Translations under genes and position numbers: made by a program | Part shown: piece by piece, positions 1 to 5,139 of the stretch | How positions within the stretch are numbered: position 1 is the stretch's first letter | How the letters are laid out: every line of letters starts with the position of its first letter | The notes under the pieces: model-generated | Seen by the model: only the letters and a program-made list of their open reading frames with translations | What the model was told of the DNA's origin: nothing | The model's database searches: none | Assembly: GCA_017458545.1 (NCBI GenBank) | Contig: JAFTBA010000346.1 | Coordinates: 1-5,139 of the forward strand | Length of the DNA: 5,139 bases | Direction of reading: 5' to 3' | Origin: Synergistaceae bacterium | Lineage (GTDB): Bacteria > Synergistota > Synergistia > Synergistales > Aminobacteriaceae

Positions 1-1
1 A

Positions 2-31
2 TTGACATTAACCCCTTGTATTCGCTAAAAT
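2..31 (+). promoter_or_regulatory. sigma70-type promoter of the str operon
   Basis: A perfect -35 hexamer TTGACA (2-7) is followed, after an 18-nt spacer, by TAAAAT (26-31), which matches the -10 consensus TATAAT at five of six positions. There is no TG extension before the -10. Transcription would start near 37-40, giving an mRNA leader of about 105 nt before rpsL. It is the only well-matched, well-spaced promoter I found on the + strand, and it sits directly ahead of the first gene, so it probably drives the whole cluster. The sequence upstream of the -35 lies outside the window, so an UP element or read-through from an upstream gene cannot be judged. Confidence 0.7.
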
Positions 32-38
32 TATCAGG

Positions 39-63
39 CTGTTTATCATTACAGTAAAAACAG
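39..63 (+). other. small leader hairpin next to the predicted transcript 5' end
   Basis: CTGTTT (39-44) can pair with AAACAG (58-63), a 6-bp stem with a 13-nt loop. It would lie at the very 5' end of the predicted transcript and stop just before the SD at 67-74. Hairpins in this position often protect mRNA from 5' decay, but the stem is short and AT-rich, and it may simply be chance. Confidence 0.25.
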
Positions 64-66
64 GAA

Positions 67-74
67 AGGAGGGG
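67..74 (+). promoter_or_regulatory. strong Shine-Dalgarno far upstream of rpsL
   Basis: AGGAGGGG contains the full GGAGG core (68-72), the strongest SD match in the window. The rpsL GTG at 146 is 73 nt downstream of the core, too far in linear form, and nothing immediately before the GTG is a convincing SD (only CAGAG at 137-141, and far too close). The SD lies unpaired between the hairpin at 39-63 and the larger one at 78-140. It is best read as the 5' half of a split ribosome-binding site whose halves are brought together by that larger hairpin. The alternative is that it serves a small upstream ORF starting at ATG 88. Confidence 0.55.
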
Positions 75-77
75 AAA

Positions 78-140
78 TCTGCTGCCAATGTTACAGGCAA
101 TAAATAATCCCCGAAATTACACAAAAACTTTGACAGCAGA
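78..140 (+). promoter_or_regulatory. long leader hairpin between SD and rpsL start (candidate split RBS or operator)
   Basis: Positions 78-92 pair with 126-140: seven consecutive pairs (TCTGCTG 78-84 with CAGCAGA 134-140), a C.A mismatch (85/133), three pairs (86-88 with 130-132), a T.T mismatch (89/129) and three more pairs (90-92 with 126-128). That is 13 pairs in a fully symmetric 15-position helix with a 33-nt, A-rich loop. Folding removes 63 nt and leaves 5 nt (73-77) plus 5 nt (141-145) between the SD core and GTG. The loop also holds TCCCC (108-112), complementary to 71-75. Complementarity is seen directly; folding and function are inferred. It is not a terminator, as no U-run follows. 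Confidence 0.55.
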
Positions 141-145
141 GACTT

Positions 146-523
146 GTGCCGACAATTAATCAGTTAGTCCGTTTAGGACGAGAAGAAAAGAAATCCAAAA
201 GTAATTCTCCGGCATTGCAGGGTAATCCTGCACGAAGAGGAGTTTGCACCCGTGTTTACACAATAACTCCTAAGAAGCCGAACTCAGCTTTACGCAAGGT
301 TGCGCGTGTCAGACTGACTAACGGCATCGAAGTTACGTCCTACATCCCGGGAATAGGCCACAATTTACAGGAACACTCAGTTGTTCTCGTGAGGGGCGGA
401 AGGGTTAAGGACTTACCCGGTGTACGTTATCACATCATCAGAGGTACTCTCGACTGCGGAGGCGTTGAGAACCGCAAGAGAAGCCGCTCTAAATACGGAG
501 CACGCAGACCTAAAGCCAATTAA
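146..523 (+). CDS. rpsL: 30S ribosomal protein S12
   Basis: This is S12, the decoding-centre protein of the small subunit, which contacts h44 and helps monitor codon-anticodon pairing. The 125-aa length and the N-terminus MPTINQLVR are typical, and this fixes the GTG start at 146; the frame is closed upstream by TGA at 131-133. RGVCTRVYT is at 31-39 and TPKKPNSALRK at 41-51, with Lys43. GHNLQEHSVV is at 71-80 and GRVKDLPG at 85-92, with Lys88 and Asp89. The lysines at the two classical streptomycin-resistance sites are the sensitive type. Asp89 is the residue that RimO methylthiolates in other bacteria; whether that happens here is unknown. It is the first gene of the operon, 20 nt before rpsG. 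It has no usable SD next to its start, so initiation probably depends on the structured leader. Confidence 0.98.
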   Translation: MPTINQLVRLGREEKKSKSNSPALQGNPARRGVCTRVYTITPKKPNSALRKVARVRLTNGIEVTSYIPGIGHNLQEHSVVLVRGGRVKDLPGVRYHIIRGTLDCGGVENRKRSRSKYGARRPKAN

Positions 524-543
524 TACGGGAGGATTACTGAATT

Positions 544-1014
544 ATGCCGAGAAAAGGACACATCAAAAAACGTGAACCGCAGCCCGATGTAAGATTTAAC
601 AATCCCGCTGCAGGAAGATTCATCAGTGCGTTGATGATGGGAGGTAAACGCAGCGTTGCCGAAAAAATATTTTACGGCGCTCTCGAAGGTGCTGCGGAAA
701 AGTTAGGCGTTGAACCCTTTGAAGTTTTCGAGAAAGCTATGGCTAACGTTACCCCTAATATTGAGGTCAGACCCAGACGCGTAGGCGGTGCTACATATCA
801 GGTACCCGTTGAAGTTACCCCCGCAAGAGGCGTTCAGCTCTCAATAAGATGGATAGTTTCATATGCCCGCGCTAAAAAGGGTATGCCTATGAGTGAAAGG
901 CTCATGCGTGAATTAATGGATGCCTACAAGAATGAAGGTGCTTCAATCAAACGCCGTGATGATACTCACAGAATGGCTGAAGCTAACAGGGCATTTGCAC
1001 ATTACCGCTGGTAG
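544..1014 (+). CDS. rpsG: 30S ribosomal protein S7
   Basis: S7 is the primary assembly protein that nucleates the 30S head and lines the mRNA exit and E-site region. The 156-aa product begins MPRKGHIKKRE, carries the conserved beta-hairpin segment RPRRVGGATYQVPVEV (76-91) and ends with the family's C-terminal signature THRMAEANRAFAHYRW (141-156), so it is complete. The ATG at 544 has a strong GGAGG (528-532) with an 11-nt spacer. The gap from the rpsL stop is only 20 nt. In Escherichia coli, S7 autoregulates the str operon by binding a much longer rpsL-rpsG intercistronic region; there is no room for such a structure here. If S7 feedback exists it must act elsewhere, for instance on the operon leader. 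A 37-nt gap follows before fusA. Confidence 0.98.
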   Translation: MPRKGHIKKREPQPDVRFNNPAAGRFISALMMGGKRSVAEKIFYGALEGAAEKLGVEPFEVFEKAMANVTPNIEVRPRRVGGATYQVPVEVTPARGVQLSIRWIVSYARAKKGMPMSERLMRELMDAYKNEGASIKRRDDTHRMAEANRAFAHYRW

Positions 1015-1039
1015 TCTCTCTATGAAATTTTATTTGTGC

Positions 1040-1054
1040 AGGTGTTAATTTTTG
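1040..1054 (+). promoter_or_regulatory. ribosome-binding site deciding the TTG start of fusA
   Basis: AGGTG (1040-1044) matches the 3' part of the full AAGGAGGTGA anti-SD complement, 7 nt before TTG at 1052. Expressed in the GGAGG register this is a 9-nt spacer, in line with the neighbours. An in-frame TAA at 1046-1048 excludes any earlier start, and the conserved G-domain begins only a few codons after the TTG, so no downstream ATG is acceptable. Confidence 0.75.
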
Positions 1055-3115
1055 CAGGACATTAGCAAAGTTAGAAACATAGGTATCGCAGCCCATATTG
1101 ATGCAGGTAAAACTACTACCAGTGAACGCATACTCTATTACACAGGCAGTAATTACAAAGTCGGTGAAGTTCACGAAGGTAATGCTACTATGGACTGGAT
1201 GGAGCAGGAACGCGAAAGAGGTATCACTATTACCTCAGCTGCTACTACATGCGCTTGGAAGGGTTATACTATCAACTTAATTGATACGCCAGGCCACGTG
1301 GATTTTACTGCCGAAGTAGAGCGGTCACTGCGCGTTCTCGACGGAGTTGTCGCGGTATTCTGCGCGGTAGGAGGCGTAGAGCCTCAGTCAGAAACTGTCT
1401 GGAGACAGGCCGATAAATATGACGTTCCGAGAATAGCTTTCGTCAACAAAATGGACAGAATTGGCGCGGATTTCCCTGCTGTCGTTAAAGCCATGCGCGA
1501 AAGATTAGGCGCAAATGCTGTCCCCATTCAGCTCCCGATAGGTGCTGAAGACGATTTCGAGGGAATCGTAGACTTAATTGAACAGAAAGCATATTATTTC
1601 CCCGGCGTTCTCGGTCAGCCTCCAAGAGAGGGAACTGTTCCCCCTGAACTGGCAATGCCGGCTAAAGAGGGCAGAGACGCTATAATCGAAGCACTTTCGG
1701 ATTTCAGCGATGACATTATGACCCTCTATCTCGAAGGCAAGCCCGTAAGTTCAGAGTTAATACGCAAAACTATGCGCGAAGCGGTTATCAAACTCAAAGC
1801 TGTACCAGTTCTCTGCGGTTCAGCGTTCAAAAATAAATGCGTTGAACCCTTACTCGATGCAGTCGTTGAATATTTGCCTAGCCCCGTAGACCTCCCTGCG
1901 GTCAAAGGTTTTCTACCCTCTGACCCTGATACGATTGTCGAAAGGCATAGCAATCCTGATGAACCGTTTTCAGCTCTTGCGTTCAAAGTCGCCGTTGACC
2001 CCTATTTGGGAAAATTATTCTTCCTCAGGGTCTATTCGGGTAAACTCGATAAGGGCAGCGTTCTTTATAACCCTACTTCGAGACAAAAGGAACGTATCGG
2101 ACGCATTATGAGAATGCACTCGAACAAGCGCGAGGATATTGACTCGATGGAAGCAGGTATGATTGCAGCTGTTCCGTCCCTCAAAGCTACAAGAACAGGC
2201 GATACACTCTGCGATGAGGCTAAACCCATAGTGCTTGAGAACATGGAGTTCCCTGAACCCGTTATCTCATTGGCCGTTGAACCCGCTACTCAGCAGGACA
2301 AAGTTAAACTCGCTAAAGGACTTAATGCCCTCGCTGACGAAGACCCTACTTTCAGGGTTCACAACGATGAGGAAAGCGGTCAGACTGTAATTTCAGGAAT
2401 GGGTGAACTTCATCTCGAAATTATTGTTGACAGGTTAAAGCGCGAGTTCGGTGTTGATGTTAAAGTCGGCAATCCTCAGGTCTCTTACCGTGAGGCCATC
2501 AGGAAACCTGCACGCGCTGAAGGAAAATATATACGTCAGTCAGGCGGTCGCGGTCAGTACGGACATGTTGTGTTCGAGATTGAACCGATTGAAGGCGGTA
2601 AATTCCAGTTCGAGGATAAAATTGTCGGCGGTGCTATTCCTAAAGAATTTATTACCGCTGTCGAAAAAGGTCTCGAAGAAGCTATACAGTCAGGCGTTCT
2701 CGGAGGTTACCCGGTCATCGGTGTTAAAGTCGCTCTCGTTGACGGAAGTTATCATGAGGTCGACAGCTCCGAAATGGCGTTCAAAATCGCCGCTTCTATG
2801 GGCTTCAAAGAGGCCATGAAGAAAGCTGACCCCGTTCTTATGGAACCCGTTATGCTTGTTGACGTTGTAACTCCTGAAGAATATTTAGGCGACGTAATCG
2901 GCGATATATCTTCAAGACGCGGACGCATTGACGGTATGGACATGAAGGCTAATGCTAGAATAGTACGCGCATTCGTTCCGTTAGTCGGAATGTTCGGTTA
3001 CGCTACTGACTTGAGAAGCAGAACTTCAGGACGTGCGAATTATTCGATGCAGTTTGACCACTACGAACAGACACCTGTTGAAGTCAGTGAAAAGATTTTA
3101 CAGGGAAAAATTTAG
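1052..3115 (+). CDS. fusA: translation elongation factor G (EF-G)
   Basis: EF-G is the GTPase that drives tRNA-mRNA translocation and, with RRF, ribosome recycling. The 687-aa length is normal. GTPase motifs are intact: P-loop AHIDAGKTT (14-22), switch I RGIT (56-59), DTPGH (78-82), NKMD (132-135) and GSA (256-258). Domain II covers roughly 290-400. Domain III includes SGMGELHLE (448-456). Domain IV covers about 480-605 with GGRGQYGHV (498-506) and the HEVDSSEMAF tip region (568-577). Domain V follows with GDVIGDISSRRG (613-624). In domain II, AAVPSLKATRTGDTL (372-386) has Pro-Ser where many EF-Gs have a single Gly; I take this as a lineage trait. The start is TTG at 1052, justified by the preceding TAA at 1046-1048 and the conserved N-terminus. 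It is the housekeeping type, judging from its str-operon position. A 28-nt gap leads to tuf. Confidence 0.98.
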   Translation: MQDISKVRNIGIAAHIDAGKTTTSERILYYTGSNYKVGEVHEGNATMDWMEQERERGITITSAATTCAWKGYTINLIDTPGHVDFTAEVERSLRVLDGVVAVFCAVGGVEPQSETVWRQADKYDVPRIAFVNKMDRIGADFPAVVKAMRERLGANAVPIQLPIGAEDDFEGIVDLIEQKAYYFPGVLGQPPREGTVPPELAMPAKEGRDAIIEALSDFSDDIMTLYLEGKPVSSELIRKTMREAVIKLKAVPVLCGSAFKNKCVEPLLDAVVEYLPSPVDLPAVKGFLPSDPDTIVERHSNPDEPFSALAFKVAVDPYLGKLFFLRVYSGKLDKGSVLYNPTSRQKERIGRIMRMHSNKREDIDSMEAGMIAAVPSLKATRTGDTLCDEAKPIVLENMEFPEPVISLAVEPATQQDKVKLAKGLNALADEDPTFRVHNDEESGQTVISGMGELHLEIIVDRLKREFGVDVKVGNPQVSYREAIRKPARAEGKYIRQSGGRGQYGHVVFEIEPIEGGKFQFEDKIVGGAIPKEFITAVEKGLEEAIQSGVLGGYPVIGVKVALVDGSYHEVDSSEMAFKIAASMGFKEAMKKADPVLMEPVMLVDVVTPEEYLGDVIGDISSRRGRIDGMDMKANARIVRAFVPLVGMFGYATDLRSRTSGRANYSMQFDHYEQTPVEVSEKILQGKI

Positions 3116-3143
3116 TTACAAAAAGTAAAGGAGATATTGAATT

Positions 3144-4346
3144 ATGGCAAAAGAAAAGTTTGAACGCACTAAGCCCCATTTGAATATCGGTACAATCGGC
3201 CATATCGACCACGGCAAAACTACTCTCACTGCTGCTATCACTAAGTGCCTTGCCACTGAGAACTTCGCAGAGTTCACAGCTTATGACATGATTGATAAAG
3301 CACCTGAAGAGAGAGAGCGCGGAATTACTATCAACATCGCTCACGTTGAGTACCAGACACCCAAGAGGCACTATGCTCACATCGACTGCCCTGGCCACGC
3401 CGACTATATCAAGAACATGATCACCTGCTCTGCACAGATGGACGGCACTATCCTCGTCGTCAGCGCGGCTGATGGTCCTATGCCTCAGACTCGTGAGCAC
3501 GTTCTTCTTGCCCGTCAGGTCAACGTTCCTGCGATCGTTGTCTTCATGAACAAGACTGACCAGGTTGATGACCCCGAACTTCTTGATCTCGTTGAAATGG
3601 AAATTCGTGAACTTCTTAACAAATACGACTTCCCCGGCGACGATACTCCGATTATCCGTGGTTCAGCACTTGAAGTTCTTGAAAAAGGCAACGGAACTCG
3701 TGAAGATCCTATCTGCAAACCCATTTGGGATTTGATGGACGCTTGCGACAATTTCATTCCTGAACCCGTCCGCGACATTGATAAACCGTTCCTTATGCCG
3801 ATCGAAGACGTATTCACGATTTCAGGACGCGGCACAGTCGTTACCGGACGTGTTGAGCGCGGCGTAATCAATGCTGGTGAGCCTGTTGAAATCATCGGTA
3901 TGAAGAGAGACACACAGAAGAGTGTTGCAACATCGCTCGAAATGTTCAGAAAGATTCTTGACAACGCCGAAGCCGGAGATAACGTAGGTGTTCTTCTTCG
4001 CGGTATTGACAAGACAGACGTTGAGCGCGGTCAGGTCCTCGCAAAGCCCGGCACAGTTACACCTCATACGAAATTCAAGAGCGAAGTTTACGTCTTAAAG
4101 AAAGAGGAAGGCGGACGCCACACACCGTTCTTTGCAGGATACAAGCCGCAGTTCTATTTCAGAACGACAGACGTTACTGGAAACATCAAACTTCCTGAGG
4201 GCGTTGAAATGGTCATGCCTGGCGACAACGCGACATTTGAAGTCGATCTCATCGTGCCGATCGCCATGGAAGAGGGACTTCGCTTCGCAGTTCGTGAAGG
4301 CGGCCACACAGTCGGTGCGGGAGTCGTAACCCAAATTATCGAGTAA
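3144..4346 (+). CDS. tuf: translation elongation factor Tu (EF-Tu)
   Basis: EF-Tu carries aminoacyl-tRNA to the ribosomal A site as a ternary complex with GTP. At 400 aa it is full length, slightly longer than the 394 aa of E. coli because of extra residues around 180-195 in the G domain. Motifs are GHIDHGKT (19-26), RGIT (59-62), DCPGH (81-85) with catalytic His85, NKTD (136-139) and SAL (174-176). Domain II includes GRGTVVTGRVERG (228-240), and domain III includes GGRHTPFF (323-330) and TVGAGVV (389-395). The switch II helix reads NMITCSAQMDG, with Cys95-Ser96 where Gly-Ala is usual. The ATG follows AAAGGAGA (3127-3134). Two in-frame stops (4344-4349) end the gene. Codon choice is visibly narrower than in fusA, with CTT favoured for Leu and AAC for Asn, as expected for very high expression. 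rpsJ follows 18 nt later. A second tuf copy elsewhere in the genome is possible but not visible. Confidence 0.98.
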   Translation: MAKEKFERTKPHLNIGTIGHIDHGKTTLTAAITKCLATENFAEFTAYDMIDKAPEERERGITINIAHVEYQTPKRHYAHIDCPGHADYIKNMITCSAQMDGTILVVSAADGPMPQTREHVLLARQVNVPAIVVFMNKTDQVDDPELLDLVEMEIRELLNKYDFPGDDTPIIRGSALEVLEKGNGTREDPICKPIWDLMDACDNFIPEPVRDIDKPFLMPIEDVFTISGRGTVVTGRVERGVINAGEPVEIIGMKRDTQKSVATSLEMFRKILDNAEAGDNVGVLLRGIDKTDVERGQVLAKPGTVTPHTKFKSEVYVLKKEEGGRHTPFFAGYKPQFYFRTTDVTGNIKLPEGVEMVMPGDNATFEVDLIVPIAMEEGLRFAVREGGHTVGAGVVTQIIE

Positions 4347-4364
4347 TAAAGCCGGTATAACATC

Positions 4365-4670
4365 ATGGCACGCAAAATCCGCATTCGCTTAAAGTCGTTC
4401 GATCACAGAGTGCTCGACACGTCGGCTATGCAAATTGCAGAGACGGCTCAGTCAACAGGCGCAAGAGTTTCAGGGCCTATTCCGCTTCCTACCGAAGTAG
4501 GACGAATTACGATTCTGAAATCGCCTCATAAAGACAAAGACGCTCGCGAGCAGTTCGAAATGCGCACTCACAAGAGATTGATCGACATTATTGAACCGAC
4601 ACAGAGAACAATGGACGCTCTGATGCAGTTAAATCTTGCGTCAGGTGTGGACATTCAGATTAAATTTTAA
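4365..4670 (+). CDS. rpsJ: 30S ribosomal protein S10 / NusE
   Basis: S10 is a 30S head protein and, as NusE, a partner of NusB and NusG in antitermination and transcription-translation coupling. The 101-aa product has the S10 signature GPIPLPT (37-43), the extended rRNA-binding loop around 44-60, and REQFEMRTHKRLIDI (61-75). The N-terminus (MARKIRIRLKSFDH) and C-terminus (GVDIQIKF) are as expected, so it is complete. The ATG at 4365 lacks a clear SD; only CCGGT (4352-4356) precedes it. With just 18 nt from the tuf stop, ribosomes finishing tuf probably re-initiate here. It is normally the first gene of the S10 operon. Here no promoter or terminator separates it from tuf, so it is likely co-transcribed with the str genes. 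An rplC SD follows its stop at once. Confidence 0.97.
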   Translation: MARKIRIRLKSFDHRVLDTSAMQIAETAQSTGARVSGPIPLPTEVGRITILKSPHKDKDAREQFEMRTHKRLIDIIEPTQRTMDALMQLNLASGVDIQIKF

Positions 4671-4692
4671 GTTTTAAGGAGACTTTTTAACT

Positions 4693-5139
4693 ATGTCAAT
4701 AGGGATTCTGGGGAAGAAACTCGGAATGACACAGATTTATGACACCGAAGGACAGGCCGTAGCTGTTACGGTTGTCCTTGCGGGGCCGTGTTCAGTCGTC
4801 GCTTTGAGAACCCCTGAACAGAACGGATATTCCGCCGTTCTTCTCGGCTTCGGAGCTGTAAAGGCTCATAAGCTGTCCAAACCTCAAAGAATTATGTTTG
4901 AGAAATTGAAACTCGAACCCAAAAAGACACTTAGAGAATTTAGGCTTGACGATGTGAAAGGCTATGAAGTTGGACAGGAAATTAAAGCTGATTTATTCGA
5001 GGCCGGCGAAAAAATTAACGTCAAAGGTATTTCCAAAGGTAAAGGCTTTGCGGGCGTTATGAAGCGTCATCACTTTGGGGGTCAGCAGTTCAGTCATGGT
5101 ACTTCGGTCGAGCACAGACACGGAGGCTCAAGCGGTGCA
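4693..5139 (+). CDS. rplC: 50S ribosomal protein L3, 5' part (runs off the window)
   Basis: L3 is an early-assembly large-subunit protein whose internal loop reaches toward the peptidyl transferase centre. The 149 codons present begin MSIGILGKKLGMTQIY (1-16), the family's hallmark N-terminus, and contain GISKGKGFAGVMKRHHF (112-128) and SHGTSVEHR (134-142). Bacterial L3 is about 205-215 aa, so roughly the last 60 residues lie beyond the window; there is no sign of a real truncation. The ATG at 4693 follows AAGGAGA (4676-4682), with a 22-nt gap after rpsJ that contains the SD. The segment that is commonly PGSIG in other bacteria reads GGSSG here (144-148). That loop is where L3 changes affect pleuromutilin and oxazolidinone susceptibility. 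Identity is secure; the meaning of the variant is not. Confidence 0.96.
   Translation, partial: MSIGILGKKLGMTQIYDTEGQAVAVTVVLAGPCSVVALRTPEQNGYSAVLLGFGAVKAHKLSKPQRIMFEKLKLEPKKTLREFRLDDVKGYEVGQEIKADLFEAGEKINVKGISKGKGFAGVMKRHHFGGQQFSHGTSVEHRHGGSSGA

Noticed and set aside
78..140. Leader hairpin read as an intrinsic terminator or attenuator.
   Set aside because: No U-run follows the 3' arm, the loop is long, and the rpsL start is only 5 nt away.
130..160. A second promoter-like pair: TTGACA (130-135) with ATTAAT (155-160).
   Set aside because: The spacer is 19 nt, the -10 matches at only four of six positions, and transcription would start inside rpsL. The TTGACA is better explained as part of the 3' arm of the leader hairpin.
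1015..1051. rpsG-fusA gap searched for a regulatory structure.
   Set aside because: The 37-nt AT-rich gap contains the fusA SD but no convincing inverted repeat or promoter.
2451..2819. 122-codon + strand ORF inside fusA in another frame.
   Set aside because: It lies wholly within conserved EF-G domain III-IV coding sequence, and its translation resembles no known protein.
2859..2887. Possible internal promoter for tuf within fusA (TTGACG, 17 nt, TATTTA).
   Set aside because: The -10 matches only three of six positions, and the bases encode conserved EF-G residues. Other TTGACA copies at 2427, 3958 and in late tuf lack a fitting -10.
3084..4012. Long antisense open frames opposite tuf (3084-3500 and 3515-4012, minus strand).
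   Set aside because: They are by-products of strong codon bias in tuf. They have no recognisable domains or SD and fully overlap a conserved gene.
1..5139. Mobile elements, CRISPR arrays, tRNA genes or phage genes.
   Set aside because: No direct repeat arrays, transposase motifs or tRNA-like cloverleaf sequences were seen; after position 145 the window is nearly all core translation genes.

Overview
The window is the start of a bacterial ribosomal-protein supercluster. All genes lie on the + strand in the order rpsL (S12), rpsG (S7), fusA (EF-G), tuf (EF-Tu), rpsJ (S10), rplC (L3, cut by the window end). This is the classical 'str' operon running straight into the start of the 'S10' operon. 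Gaps between genes are 18 to 37 nt, and I see no terminator or strong internal promoter between them. A single transcript from a promoter at the left edge is therefore the simplest reading.

Organism: clearly bacterial. Balanced base composition, the wording of S12, EF-G and EF-Tu (for example the EF-Tu stretch around NKTDQVDDPELLDLVEME), and the fused tuf-rpsJ junction fit a Synergistota-like lineage. This is recognition from memory, not a search, and confidence is only moderate. Start codons vary: GTG for rpsL, TTG for fusA, ATG for the others. Shine-Dalgarno (SD) sequences are placed about 9 to 11 nt before the start.

Layout: 1-145 is non-coding and is the most interesting part. It holds a good sigma70-type promoter (TTGACA 2-7, TAAAAT 26-31), then a roughly 105-nt mRNA leader. 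The leader contains a strong SD (GGAGG 68-72) that lies 73 nt upstream of the rpsL start, where it should not work in linear form. Between SD and start is a long inverted repeat (78-92 with 126-140, 13 pairs in a 15-position helix). If folded, it loops out 63 nt and leaves exactly 10 nt of linker between SD and GTG, the spacing used by the other genes here. The loop also carries TCCCC (108-112), complementary to GGGGA (71-75) that overlaps the SD, which gives a possible off-state. This leader is a candidate structured 'split ribosome-binding site' controlling the operon.

146-5139 is almost wholly coding. S12 and S7 are small-subunit proteins, EF-Tu delivers aminoacyl-tRNA, EF-G translocates, S10 is a small-subunit protein and also the antitermination factor NusE, and L3 is an early large-subunit assembly protein near the peptidyl transferase centre. 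All full-length genes look intact. Local oddities are a Cys-Ser pair in EF-Tu switch II where Gly-Ala is usual, and a changed PTC-proximal loop in L3.
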